64,000 bases of DNA, taken from Paenimyroides baculatum (GTDB taxonomy: Bacteria; Bacteroidota; Bacteroidia; Flavobacteriales; Flavobacteriaceae). The stretch spans positions 1-64,000 of the forward strand of contig NZ_VWSG01000005.1 in the NCBI RefSeq assembly GCF_008629655.1. The letters run 5' to 3'. The position numbers were made by a program, and so were the translations under genes. Of the stretch, positions 1 to 6,758 are shown in pieces; the first letter of the stretch is position 1; every line of letters starts with the position of its first letter. The notes below the pieces were generated by a model. That model had not been told where the DNA came from, made no database searches, and saw only the letters and a list, made by a program, of their open reading frames with translations.

Positions 1-120
1 TGTTTTTTATATTTTTGATGTTGCGTTTAAGACCTTTTAGTTTCCTAAAAGCTCTTACTCTTTATTTTTCTGTTAATCCAATATGTCTATGAACTTGTCT
101 TCTTTTCTTCACTTGTATCT
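1..120 (-). other. Leader of a leftward rRNA operon (16S gene off the left edge)
   Basis: Read leftward, this stretch contains AGTTCATAGACATATTGG (complement of 78-96), which resembles the boxA-like AGTTCTTTGACATATTG seen ahead of 16S rRNA in Bacteroidota. It is followed by an AAAGAGTAAGAGC segment of the kind found in those leaders. Three promoters pointing the same way lie just upstream, at 132-341. No reading frame covers it. The rRNA itself is not in the window, so the assignment is an inference from leader and promoter layout. Confidence 0.6.
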
Positions 121-131
121 CAATGCGGTTG

Positions 132-163
132 CAAAAGTAAAACTTCTTTTTAATTCTCACAAA
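132..163 (-). promoter_or_regulatory. Leftward promoter P1 of the presumed rRNA operon
   Basis: On the minus strand the -7 element TACTTTTG (132-139, matching TAnnTTTG) lies 20 bp downstream of a -33 TTTG (160-163). It is nearest to the leader and is followed by a GC-richer discriminator, TTGCAACCGC. Confidence 0.65.
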
Positions 164-234
164 TTTATTATTTATAAATTTAAACCTGATTTTTAAAGAA
201 CTTTCGCCGCCTGTTTCGTTTCTGAAACGGATTG

Positions 235-267
235 CAAAGCTACAACCTTTTTTATATCAATTCCAAA
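235..267 (-). promoter_or_regulatory. Leftward promoter P2 of the presumed rRNA operon
   Basis: Minus-strand TAGCTTTG (235-242) with TTTG (264-267) 21 bp upstream. The sequence around it repeats that of P1 in degenerate form: TTGCA plus an AT block containing TTATAAATTT. Downstream of it lies AGTTCTTTAAAAA, itself boxA-like. Confidence 0.6.
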
Positions 268-333
268 TTTATTTTTTATAAATTTATCTGTGTTTTCAAA
301 TCTTTTTAAGAACGTTTCTGTTTTTCAACGGTG

Positions 334-341
334 CAAATATA
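334..341 (-). promoter_or_regulatory. Leftward promoter P3 of the presumed rRNA operon (-7 only)
   Basis: Minus-strand TATATTTG (334-341) followed by CACCGTTG, in the same context as P1 and P2. No TTG is visible at the expected -33 distance, so this outermost copy is the weakest. Confidence 0.45.
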
Positions 342-489
342 CCACCCCTTTTTTATGCTATCCTAATTATTCCTAACCTTTTTTTTAAGTTATTTTTTAG
401 TTACTTTATTGTTAAGTGGTTATAAAATAATTTTAACAGTTAAAAACAGTTGTATCACTTGAAATATATCATTTATCGTAGAAAACACA
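342..489. other. AT-rich divergent intergenic stretch
   Basis: Very AT-rich DNA between the leftward rRNA-type promoters and the rightward CoA-binding gene. No reading frame, RNA gene or clear repeat is visible. It probably supplies upstream A/T tracts to the divergent promoters. Confidence 0.5.
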
Positions 490-519
490 TTGCGAATTCA
501 TTTTAAAAATCGTAACTTG
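490..519 (+). promoter_or_regulatory. Promoter of the CoA-binding protein gene
   Basis: TTG (490-492) and TAACTTG (513-519, one T short of TAnnTTTG) are 20 bp apart, 17 bp before the start codon at 537. Confidence 0.5.
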
Positions 520-536
520 TAAAGAAAAAAAAGAAG

Positions 537-899
537 ATGGAAGATTATACATTAGTTATGGGAGCATCGGAAAATGTGCAACGTTATTCTAACATGGCTG
601 TAAGAAAATTATTAAATTACAATCATAAAGTTAAGGCTTTTGGAAACCGTGAGGGTGAAATTAACGGCATACCTATTACAAAAGATCTAAAACCTTATAC
701 GGATATTGACACAATTACACTTTATTTGAATCCGACAAACCAAAAGCCTTTTTACGATTATATTTTGGGTCTGAATCCAAGACGTGTAATTTTTAATCCC
801 GGAACCGAAAACAGAGAACTTCAAGAAAAACTTAAAAATGCAGGTATTGAATATGAAGAGGCCTGCACTTTGGTACTTTTAAGTATTAATAAATATTAA
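537..899 (+). CDS. CoA-binding domain protein (PF13380 type)
   Basis: Small cytoplasmic Rossmann-fold protein of 120 residues, the usual length for single-domain CoA_binding_2 proteins of the YccU kind. The N-terminal strand VMGASENVQRYSNMAVRKL has the glycine-rich turn and following helix of the nucleotide site. The later NPTNQKPFYDYIL and RVIFNPGTEN segments fit the family. The molecular role of these proteins is not established; they are thought to bind CoA or a related nucleotide. The ATG at 537 follows a plausible promoter (490-519), and the gene ends at a terminator shared with the converging symporter gene. It is monocistronic. Confidence 0.8.
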   Translation: MEDYTLVMGASENVQRYSNMAVRKLLNYNHKVKAFGNREGEINGIPITKDLKPYTDIDTITLYLNPTNQKPFYDYILGLNPRRVIFNPGTENRELQEKLKNAGIEYEEACTLVLLSINKY

Positions 900-900
900 A

Positions 901-930
901 AAAACCGAACTTAATTAAGTTCGGTTTTTT
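901..930. terminator. Bidirectional terminator
   Basis: Perfect hairpin AAAACCGAACTTAA/TTAAGTTCGGTTTT with A and T runs on either side. It closes the rightward CoA-binding gene and overlaps the stop codon of the leftward symporter. Confidence 0.85.
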
Positions 931-2416
931 GTTTAAAGCTTATAGACAGTAGTAATATCACAGTAATTAATCCATTTACGATTATTAATTCGTTATCGAA
1001 AACGTATCCGCTGAATAAAGTTTTAGAATTGTTACTTATATATAATGTTATAAATGGCGAAACTAAACAGATAAAAGGCACTAATTTATCGTGAACTTTT
1101 CGAGATTTAAAAAACATTCCGAAAGTGAATAATCCCAATAGTGGTCCGTAAGTATATGAAGCTATTTTGAAAATCATACTTACTACAGATGCATCGTTTA
1201 TTATATTAAAGATTACAATAACCGCGAACATAATCAGACAGAAAATTAAATGGACTATTTTTCGAACCATTACATTTTTAGGTTTGTGAACATTCTCGGG
1301 TTTATCCATCCCTAAAAAATCAATACAAAAAGAAGTTGTCAAAGCCGTTAAAGCAGAATCGGTTGTAGCAAAAGTAGCAGCGATCAAACCTAATAAAAAG
1401 ACAATTGCAGGGACTAATGCCAAATGATGAAACGCAATTTCAGGAAAAAGTAAATCGGTTCTGGGCTTTCCGGTAATTAAATCTGTAGGAACTGAAACTC
1501 CGTTTGCATCGGCATAAATATAAAGTAACGCACCAACACCCAAGAAAAAGATATTAATCAAAACAAAAATCCCTGTAAAAGTGAACATGTTTTTCTGCGC
1601 ATCTTTAATATTTGCACAACTTAAATTTTTCTGCATTAAATCTTGATCCAACCCCGTCATTGCAATAGTTACAAACATTCCGCCTAAAAACTGCTTAATA
1701 AAATGGAAACGACTATCAACAAAATCTTCCCAAAAGAAAATTTTACTGTAACTGCTGTTTTTCACGGTTTCAAAAGCTTCAATTGCATTTAGATCTAAAC
1801 TGTAACAAATAAAAATAATAGTCAGAATAACCGAGCTTATCAAGAAAAAGGTCTGCAAGGTATCGGTAATAATAATCGCTTTTAATCCTGATTTATAGGT
1901 ATATGCGTAAATTAATGCGAGTGAAATTAATCCGGTGACTGCAAATGGAATTCCGAAAGTATCGAACACAAATCGCTGAAAAACAATGACTACCAAATAC
2001 AATCGAAAAGCCGAACCAATGGTTCTACTGATTAAAAATATGGCGGCGGCGGTTTTATAGCTGTAAAATCCCAATCGTTTTTCGAAATATTCGTAGATCG
2101 AAACCAAATTCAATCGATAATATAAAGGTAGCAAAACGGTTGCCGTGACAATGAACCCAACTGCATTTCCCAAAACAAACTGAAAATACTTAAATTGTTC
2201 ACCACTTGGCGCACCGACTTCGCCCGGAACAGAAATGAACGTTACGCCCGAAAGTGCCGTACCAATCATTCCGAATGCTACCAAATACCATTTTGAGTTT
2301 TTATTTGCCGAGAAAAAAGCTGCATTACTACTGTCTTTACGGCTTACAAAATGCGAAATACCAATTAAGATTCCGAAATAAATGATTAATATGGTTAAAA
2401 TTACAATGGGAGTCAT
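911..2416 (-). CDS. Sodium:solute symporter family protein
   Basis: Inner-membrane sodium-coupled transporter of the SSS (SLC5) family, 501 residues, with about 13 hydrophobic segments spread over the whole length. Diagnostic stretches are GTALSGVTFISVPGEVG near residue 55-70 (first unwound helix of the LeuT fold) and ATFATTDSALTALTTSF near 345-361, where small hydroxyl residues line the sodium site. The substrate cannot be read from sequence; Flavobacteriaceae carry several such paralogs. The ATG at 2416 lies a few bases after a minus-strand -7 element (2432-2439), so the leader is very short. It ends inside the shared terminator and stands alone. Confidence 0.85.
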   Translation of the reverse strand: MTPIVILTILIIYFGILIGISHFVSRKDSSNAAFFSANKNSKWYLVAFGMIGTALSGVTFISVPGEVGAPSGEQFKYFQFVLGNAVGFIVTATVLLPLYYRLNLVSIYEYFEKRLGFYSYKTAAAIFLISRTIGSAFRLYLVVIVFQRFVFDTFGIPFAVTGLISLALIYAYTYKSGLKAIIITDTLQTFFLISSVILTIIFICYSLDLNAIEAFETVKNSSYSKIFFWEDFVDSRFHFIKQFLGGMFVTIAMTGLDQDLMQKNLSCANIKDAQKNMFTFTGIFVLINIFFLGVGALLYIYADANGVSVPTDLITGKPRTDLLFPEIAFHHLALVPAIVFLLGLIAATFATTDSALTALTTSFCIDFLGMDKPENVHKPKNVMVRKIVHLIFCLIMFAVIVIFNIINDASVVSMIFKIASYTYGPLLGLFTFGMFFKSRKVHDKLVPFICLVSPFITLYISNNSKTLFSGYVFDNELIIVNGLITVILLLSISFKQKTELN

Positions 2417-2431
2417 TTCTTAAAATTTTCT

Positions 2432-2439
2432 CAAAAATA
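2432..2439 (-). promoter_or_regulatory. -7 element of the symporter promoter
   Basis: Minus-strand TATTTTTG, 15 bp upstream of the ATG at 2416. No clear -33 TTG. Confidence 0.5.
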
Positions 2440-2495
2440 AATATTTTATTGTAGCTGTATTAAAAAGCAGCATTTAATTTTCAACTAAAATGTAT

Positions 2496-2503
2496 TAATT
2501 TTG
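2496..2503 (+). promoter_or_regulatory. -7 element of recR, nearly abutting the start codon
   Basis: TAATTTTG ends only 4 bases before the recR ATG at 2508. A transcript starting at the usual distance would begin on or next to the ATG, so recR mRNA may be leaderless. Confidence 0.55.
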
Positions 2504-2507
2504 CAGA

Positions 2508-3125
2508 ATGGATTTTCCTTCGAAATTATTAGAAAACGCAGTGAACGAAATGGCGCAGTTGCCCGGAATTGGTAAACGTACGGCATTACGCCTGGTTTTG
2601 CATTTACTACGCCAACCAATTGAGCAAACTACCGGATTAACGACTGCGTTGGATTTGTTGCGAAACGAAATTAAATACTGCAGGAGCTGTTACGCGATAT
2701 CGGACACTAATTTGTGCGAAATCTGCGAGAAACCGTCGCGCGATCATTCGATAATTTGTGTGGTGGAAGATGTTCGCGATGTTATGGCATTAGAAAACAC
2801 GCAGCTTTACAAAGGAATTTATCATGTTTTAGGTGGAAAGATTTCTCCGATTGATGGCGTTGGTCCTAGTCAGTTGAATATTTTACCTTTGATTGATAAA
2901 GTAAAAAATGGTGGAGTTACCGAAATTATTTTTGCGTTGAGTTCTACTATGGAAGGTGATACGACTAATTTTTATATTTACAAACAGATTAAAGATTACG
3001 AAATTATTACATCGACCATTGCGCGTGGAATTGCCGTTGGTGACGAACTGCAATATGCCGACGAAGTTACTTTAGGTAGAAGTTTGATTCACCGTGTTCC
3101 GTTTGAAAGTAGTTTGAAGGTATAA
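2508..3125 (+). CDS. recR: Recombination mediator protein RecR
   Basis: RecR works with RecO (and RecF) to load RecA onto SSB-coated single-stranded DNA at gaps. The 205 residues match the family length. The N-terminal helix-hairpin-helix ([12 protein letters not shown], about 18-30) is followed by a four-cysteine zinc finger with C58, C61, C70 and C73. A Toprim domain follows ([13 protein letters not shown], 84-96; then [12 protein letters not shown]). The start [15 protein letters not shown] is placed as in other Bacteroidota RecR proteins, supporting ATG 2508 even though a -7 element sits only 4 bases upstream. It ends at a hairpin shared with the converging lipoprotein gene. Confidence 0.96.
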   Translation: MDFPSKLLENAVNEMAQLPGIGKRTALRLVLHLLRQPIEQTTGLTTALDLLRNEIKYCRSCYAISDTNLCEICEKPSRDHSIICVVEDVRDVMALENTQLYKGIYHVLGGKISPIDGVGPSQLNILPLIDKVKNGGVTEIIFALSSTMEGDTTNFYIYKQIKDYEIITSTIARGIAVGDELQYADEVTLGRSLIHRVPFESSLKV

Positions 3126-3126
3126 A

Positions 3127-3150
3127 AAATCAACCTAATAGGTTGATTTT
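3127..3150. terminator. Bidirectional terminator between recR and the CHY lipoprotein gene
   Basis: Stem AAATCAACC/GGTTGATTT, loop TAATA, flanked by A and T runs. Confidence 0.75.
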
Positions 3151-3568
3151 ATTCTTTTTCAAAATACAAATGATAGTGTAAACTACAACCTGGATTAAAA
3201 TTAGATTTACAAGAAGTACATTTATTACCGCTGTTTAAATATTCTTTTATAGTTAATTCGTGTTTACAAACACCACAAAGAATTACTTTTTGATCTTGCT
3301 CGGCTACACTCCAAACTTGTGGTTTGTGTATTTCGGCTTCTTGATGACATTCGTAACAAGGATAATATTTTTTACAACACTTAAATTTTATAGCAATAAT
3401 ATCTAATTGCGAATGATAATGTATACAACGTGTTTCATTGTCAACGGTTTGTCCGTAAACTTTTATACTATCTTTAGACTTGTTAGTATCAACGGCTGTT
3501 TCTTGCTTTGACTTATTACAAGATAGTAGTGAAAATAGTATACAAATGGCAAATATAATTTTATACAT
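3149..3568 (-). CDS. CHY zinc-finger lipoprotein
   Basis: Exported lipoprotein of 139 residues: a short basic/hydrophobic signal and lipobox LLSC place the lipidated cysteine at residue 17. The mature part matches the CHY zinc-finger pattern, with C48, H50, Y51 and H52, then C65, C71, C74 and H75, then two CxxC pairs (98/101 and 117/120) and a final C128, H131, H133. Most bacterial CHY-finger proteins are cytoplasmic with no signal sequence, so an envelope-anchored version is unusual. Function is unknown; metal binding is inferred from the ligands. A -7 element lies at 3582-3589 and the gene is monocistronic. Confidence 0.7.
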   Translation of the reverse strand: MYKIIFAICILFSLLSCNKSKQETAVDTNKSKDSIKVYGQTVDNETRCIHYHSQLDIIAIKFKCCKKYYPCYECHQEAEIHKPQVWSVAEQDQKVILCGVCKHELTIKEYLNSGNKCTSCKSNFNPGCSLHYHLYFEKE

Positions 3569-3581
3569 TGTTTTTTATCAT

Positions 3582-3589
3582 CAAAGATA
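3582..3589 (-). promoter_or_regulatory. -7 element of the CHY lipoprotein gene
   Basis: Minus-strand TATCTTTG, 13 bp upstream of the ATG at 3568. Confidence 0.5.
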
Positions 3590-3651
3590 ATTGAAATTTT
3601 AAGTGTTAATAATTAAGAAAAATAATATATTTAAAATCTAAAATTCTACTT

Positions 3652-4467
3652 ATGAAAAAATATATTTTATTTGCTTGTTTAGCGTTTACATTGACTTCTT
3701 GCAAAAAAGCAGAAAAATCAGAGGCTAATGTGTCAGTAACTGAAGTTGAGTTACCCGCAACAGAATCAGACAAAGCCGTTTCTTCTGCCAATTCATCAGA
3801 ATCATCAACTACTTCGGAACAAAAAATAGTTAAAAATGCTAAGCTTAGATTTGAAACTACTGATTTTGAAAAAACTGCCGATAAAATTTACACTGCTGTA
3901 AAGAAATACAAAGCACAGATTCAGACTGATAATGAAGGAAAAGATTATAATTCCATAACCCGAAATATTGTTGTTCGAGTTTCAAATGAAAATTTCGAAA
4001 ATATTTTAAAAGAGATAACTACCGGAGTGCCGTATTTCGATCAAAAAGAAATTTCTTCTGAAGATGTAACGGAACAGTATATTGATTTGGAAGCGCGATT
4101 AAAAGCGAAAAAGGAATTAGAAAGTCGTTATTTGGAACTATTGAAAAAGGCTAATAAAATTTCTGAAATTTTAGAAATTGAAAAAGAATTAGTTCTTATC
4201 AGAGAAGAAATAGAATCGAAACAAGGTCAGCTGAATTACTTACAAAACAGAGTGTCTATGAGTACACTTGAAATAACTTTTTACAAACAGACAACCGAAA
4301 CTGGCGTAACAGTATCCTATGGCTCTAAAATGTGGAATTCGGTAAAAGGTGGTGTAAGCTGGATGCCTGGTTTCTTTTTAGGATTGCTATATATTTGGCC
4401 ATTATTGCTGATTGCAGCTTTAGTGTTTTACTATCTTCGTAAAAGAAAAAAGAATTTGAAAAACTAA
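3652..4467 (+). CDS. DUF4349 domain-containing lipoprotein
   Basis: Envelope protein of 271 residues. The N-terminus has a signal and lipobox (LTSC, lipidated C17), then a Ser/Glu-rich linker to about residue 60. The DUF4349 region (about 60-215) includes a conserved IVKNAKLRFET start, a VRVSNENFENIL strand-helix and a coiled coil (YIDLEARLKAKKELESRYLE). Near the C-terminus a single membrane helix (about 238-262) precedes a basic RKRKKN tail. A lipoprotein anchor plus C-terminal helix is the standard layout of the family, whose role is unknown. The small membrane-anchored gene 6 bp downstream is probably co-transcribed. Confidence 0.8.
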   Translation: MKKYILFACLAFTLTSCKKAEKSEANVSVTEVELPATESDKAVSSANSSESSTTSEQKIVKNAKLRFETTDFEKTADKIYTAVKKYKAQIQTDNEGKDYNSITRNIVVRVSNENFENILKEITTGVPYFDQKEISSEDVTEQYIDLEARLKAKKELESRYLELLKKANKISEILEIEKELVLIREEIESKQGQLNYLQNRVSMSTLEITFYKQTTETGVTVSYGSKMWNSVKGGVSWMPGFFLGLLYIWPLLLIAALVFYYLRKRKKNLKN

Positions 4468-4473
4468 ATTCTT

Positions 4474-4935
4474 ATGAAAGAAAAATCGGGGCTAAAATAT
4501 ATATTAGTCTTACCATTTATATTAATAATTGGAATATTTATTTATTGGTATTTAAATCCATCAATTGATAATGAAGATTTTCATCTGCAATATTTATTAT
4601 CTGATCCTAATACGAATTTTTATCAAATTAGAAATCAGAACATAAGTACGAGAAAGTTTACATATAATAATGAGATATATAGTAATAATACTGAAGGGTA
4701 TAAACTAACTATACATTCGATAGATTTTACAAAACTTGGAGAAAAAATATTGATAGTTACTGATTATTTTGATAAGAAAACAAAAATTACGAATTTAACA
4801 TATAAAAGTAAAAACAGAACATATAAACCTGTTGAAATATTTAGGAGTAATGACTCTATATTTATTTATCAATTATCCGAAGATCCCAAGATTGACAAAC
4901 ATTTAATGTTTAAGGGGAACAGAATTAAGAAATAG
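4474..4935 (+). CDS. Hypothetical membrane-anchored protein
   Basis: I do not recognise this 153-residue protein. It has a basic N-terminus and one strong membrane segment (about 9-27, VLPFILIIGIFIYWYL). The hydrophilic, strand-rich domain that follows contains no cysteines, so it is probably an inner-membrane anchor with a periplasmic domain. It begins 6 bp after the DUF4349 lipoprotein gene, which argues for one operon and a related envelope role. Base composition is even more AT-rich than its neighbours. It is followed by a terminator shared with prfC. Confidence 0.6.
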   Translation: MKEKSGLKYILVLPFILIIGIFIYWYLNPSIDNEDFHLQYLLSDPNTNFYQIRNQNISTRKFTYNNEIYSNNTEGYKLTIHSIDFTKLGEKILIVTDYFDKKTKITNLTYKSKNRTYKPVEIFRSNDSIFIYQLSEDPKIDKHLMFKGNRIKK

Positions 4936-4999
4936 CACATTAGTTTTTGATAATTTTTAAACCTACAAAGTACAACTTGTAAGATTAAATTAGAAATAA

Positions 5000-5031
5000 A
5001 AAAGCGAATGATTCTAAACTCATTCGCTTTT
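5000..5031. terminator. Bidirectional terminator before prfC
   Basis: Stem AAAAGCGAATGA/TCATTCGCTTTT with an 8-base loop. It lies between the rightward membrane-anchored gene and the leftward prfC. Confidence 0.85.
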
Positions 5032-5035
5032 GCTA

Positions 5036-6628
5036 TTATAAAATTCGTTCTGAAACGTAGTCTAATTTTACGGTAGGATATTTACTTTGCGTCATTTGAA
5101 TTGAAAAATCAGAATCTGCCAAGAAAACCAATTGTCCCGATTTATCCTTTGCTAAAAAGCGTTGTTTTACTCGTTTAAATTCTGCAAATTCTTCGTTTTT
5201 AGAATCTTCAGGTCGCACCCAACATGCTTTAAAGGCTGCAAAAGGTTCGTAAGTACATTTTGCTCCGTATTCGTGTTCTAAACGGTACTGAATAACTTCG
5301 TACTGTAATGCACCAACCGTTCCAATAACTTTTCTTCCGTTTAATTCTAAGGTAAATAACTGCGCAACACCTTCGTCCATTAACTGATCAATTCCTTTTT
5401 CCAATTGTTTCGATTTCATTGGATCGGCATTGTTAATGTAACGGAAATGTTCTGGAGAAAACGATGGTATCCCACGGAAATTCATCAATTCACCTTCTGT
5501 TAGCGTATCGCCAATTTTAAAATTTCCGGTATCGTGCAAACCAACAATATCACCTGCATACGAAATATCAACAATTTCTTTCTTTTCTGCAAAAAACGCA
5601 TTCGGACTAGAAAATTTCAAATTCTTACCTAAACGTACATGCGTATAAGGTTTGTTTCGTTCAAAAGTTCCCGAAACTATCTTAATAAACGCCAAACGAT
5701 CACGATGTTTAGGATCCATATTTGCGTGGATTTTAAACACGAAACCTGCAAATTTATTTTCATCGGGCTGTACTGTTCTGGTGTCAGAATCTTTTGCACG
5801 TGGCGAAGGAGCAATTTCAATAAAACAATCTAACAATTCGCGAACTCCAAAATTATTTAATGCTGATCCAAAGAAAACCGGCTGTAAATCGCCATTAATA
5901 TAATCTTCACGGTTAAATTCAGGATACACTTCTGCAACCAGTTCCAATTCTTCACGTAATTTATTGGCAGGTTTATCGCCAACCAATTTATCCAATGCCT
6001 CGTCTTCTAAATTATCAATCGTAATTACATCGTCGATATTTTTACGGCTGTCTTCAGAAAACAGGTTTATATTCTTTTCCCAAATATTGTAAATCCCCTG
6101 AAAATCATACCCCATACCAATTGGGAACGACAAAGGCGTAACTTTTAACCCTAATTTTTGTTCAACTTCATCTAACAAATCGAAAGCATCTTTACCTTCA
6201 CGGTCTAACTTGTTTATAAACACAATCATAGGTATGTTGCGCATTCTACAAACTTCAACCAGCTTTTCGGTTTGCTCCTCTACCCCTTTTGCAACGTCGA
6301 TTACCACAATAACAGAATCAACCGCAGTAAGTGTTCTAAAGGTATCTTCGGCAAAATCTTTATGTCCGGGTGTATCTAAAATATTAACTTTTTTCTCTTT
6401 ATAATTAAAAGCCAGAACCGAAGTTGCCACCGAAATTCCACGCTGACGTTCAATTTCCATAAAATCGGATGTTGCTCCTTTCTTAATTTTATTGCTTTTT
6501 ACAGCACCGGCTTCCTGAATTGCACCACCAAATAAAAGCAGTTTTTCTGTTAAGGTTGTTTTACCGGCATCGGGATGCGCAATAACCGCAAAGGTTCTTC
6601 TTTTTAATATTTCGTCTTTAAAACTCAT
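5036..6628 (-). CDS. prfC: Peptide chain release factor 3 (RF3)
   Basis: Translational GTPase that recycles RF1/RF2 from the ribosome after termination. From ATG 6628 the protein has 530 residues, close to the 529 of E. coli RF3. The G1 P-loop AHPDAGKTT is at about 17-25. Next come the switch II DTPGH, FINKLDREG (G4), a beta-barrel domain II, and the RF3-specific C-terminal domain ending SKYPTVKLDYVSERIL. An in-frame ATG at 6850 would add 74 unrelated residues and starts upstream of the -7 element at 6648-6655, so MSFKDEILKRR is the better start. It diverges from the isomerase gene. Confidence 0.95.
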   Translation of the reverse strand: MSFKDEILKRRTFAVIAHPDAGKTTLTEKLLLFGGAIQEAGAVKSNKIKKGATSDFMEIERQRGISVATSVLAFNYKEKKVNILDTPGHKDFAEDTFRTLTAVDSVIVVIDVAKGVEEQTEKLVEVCRMRNIPMIVFINKLDREGKDAFDLLDEVEQKLGLKVTPLSFPIGMGYDFQGIYNIWEKNINLFSEDSRKNIDDVITIDNLEDEALDKLVGDKPANKLREELELVAEVYPEFNREDYINGDLQPVFFGSALNNFGVRELLDCFIEIAPSPRAKDSDTRTVQPDENKFAGFVFKIHANMDPKHRDRLAFIKIVSGTFERNKPYTHVRLGKNLKFSSPNAFFAEKKEIVDISYAGDIVGLHDTGNFKIGDTLTEGELMNFRGIPSFSPEHFRYINNADPMKSKQLEKGIDQLMDEGVAQLFTLELNGRKVIGTVGALQYEVIQYRLEHEYGAKCTYEPFAAFKACWVRPEDSKNEEFAEFKRVKQRFLAKDKSGQLVFLADSDFSIQMTQSKYPTVKLDYVSERIL

Positions 6629-6647
6629 TACTCTGTAATTAGGTTTG

Positions 6648-6655
6648 CAAAAATA
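6648..6655 (-). promoter_or_regulatory. -7 element of prfC
   Basis: Minus-strand TATTTTTG, 19 bp upstream of ATG 6628. A TTTG 23 bp further upstream is a possible but long-spaced -33. Confidence 0.5.
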
Positions 6656-6730
6656 GTATATTAAAGTGTATTTTAAAACAAATAGGGCGGTGGTTTTTCT
6701 AATCGTTTTATGATCTCTCGCAAAAAAGTT

Positions 6731-6738
6731 TAACTTTG
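6731..6738 (+). promoter_or_regulatory. -7 element of the SurA/PpiC-type operon
   Basis: TAACTTTG lies 20 bp before ATG 6759 and overlaps an in-frame GTG at 6738, which rules that GTG out as the start. Confidence 0.6.
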
Positions 6739-6758
6739 TGAAATCAACCAAAATTGTA

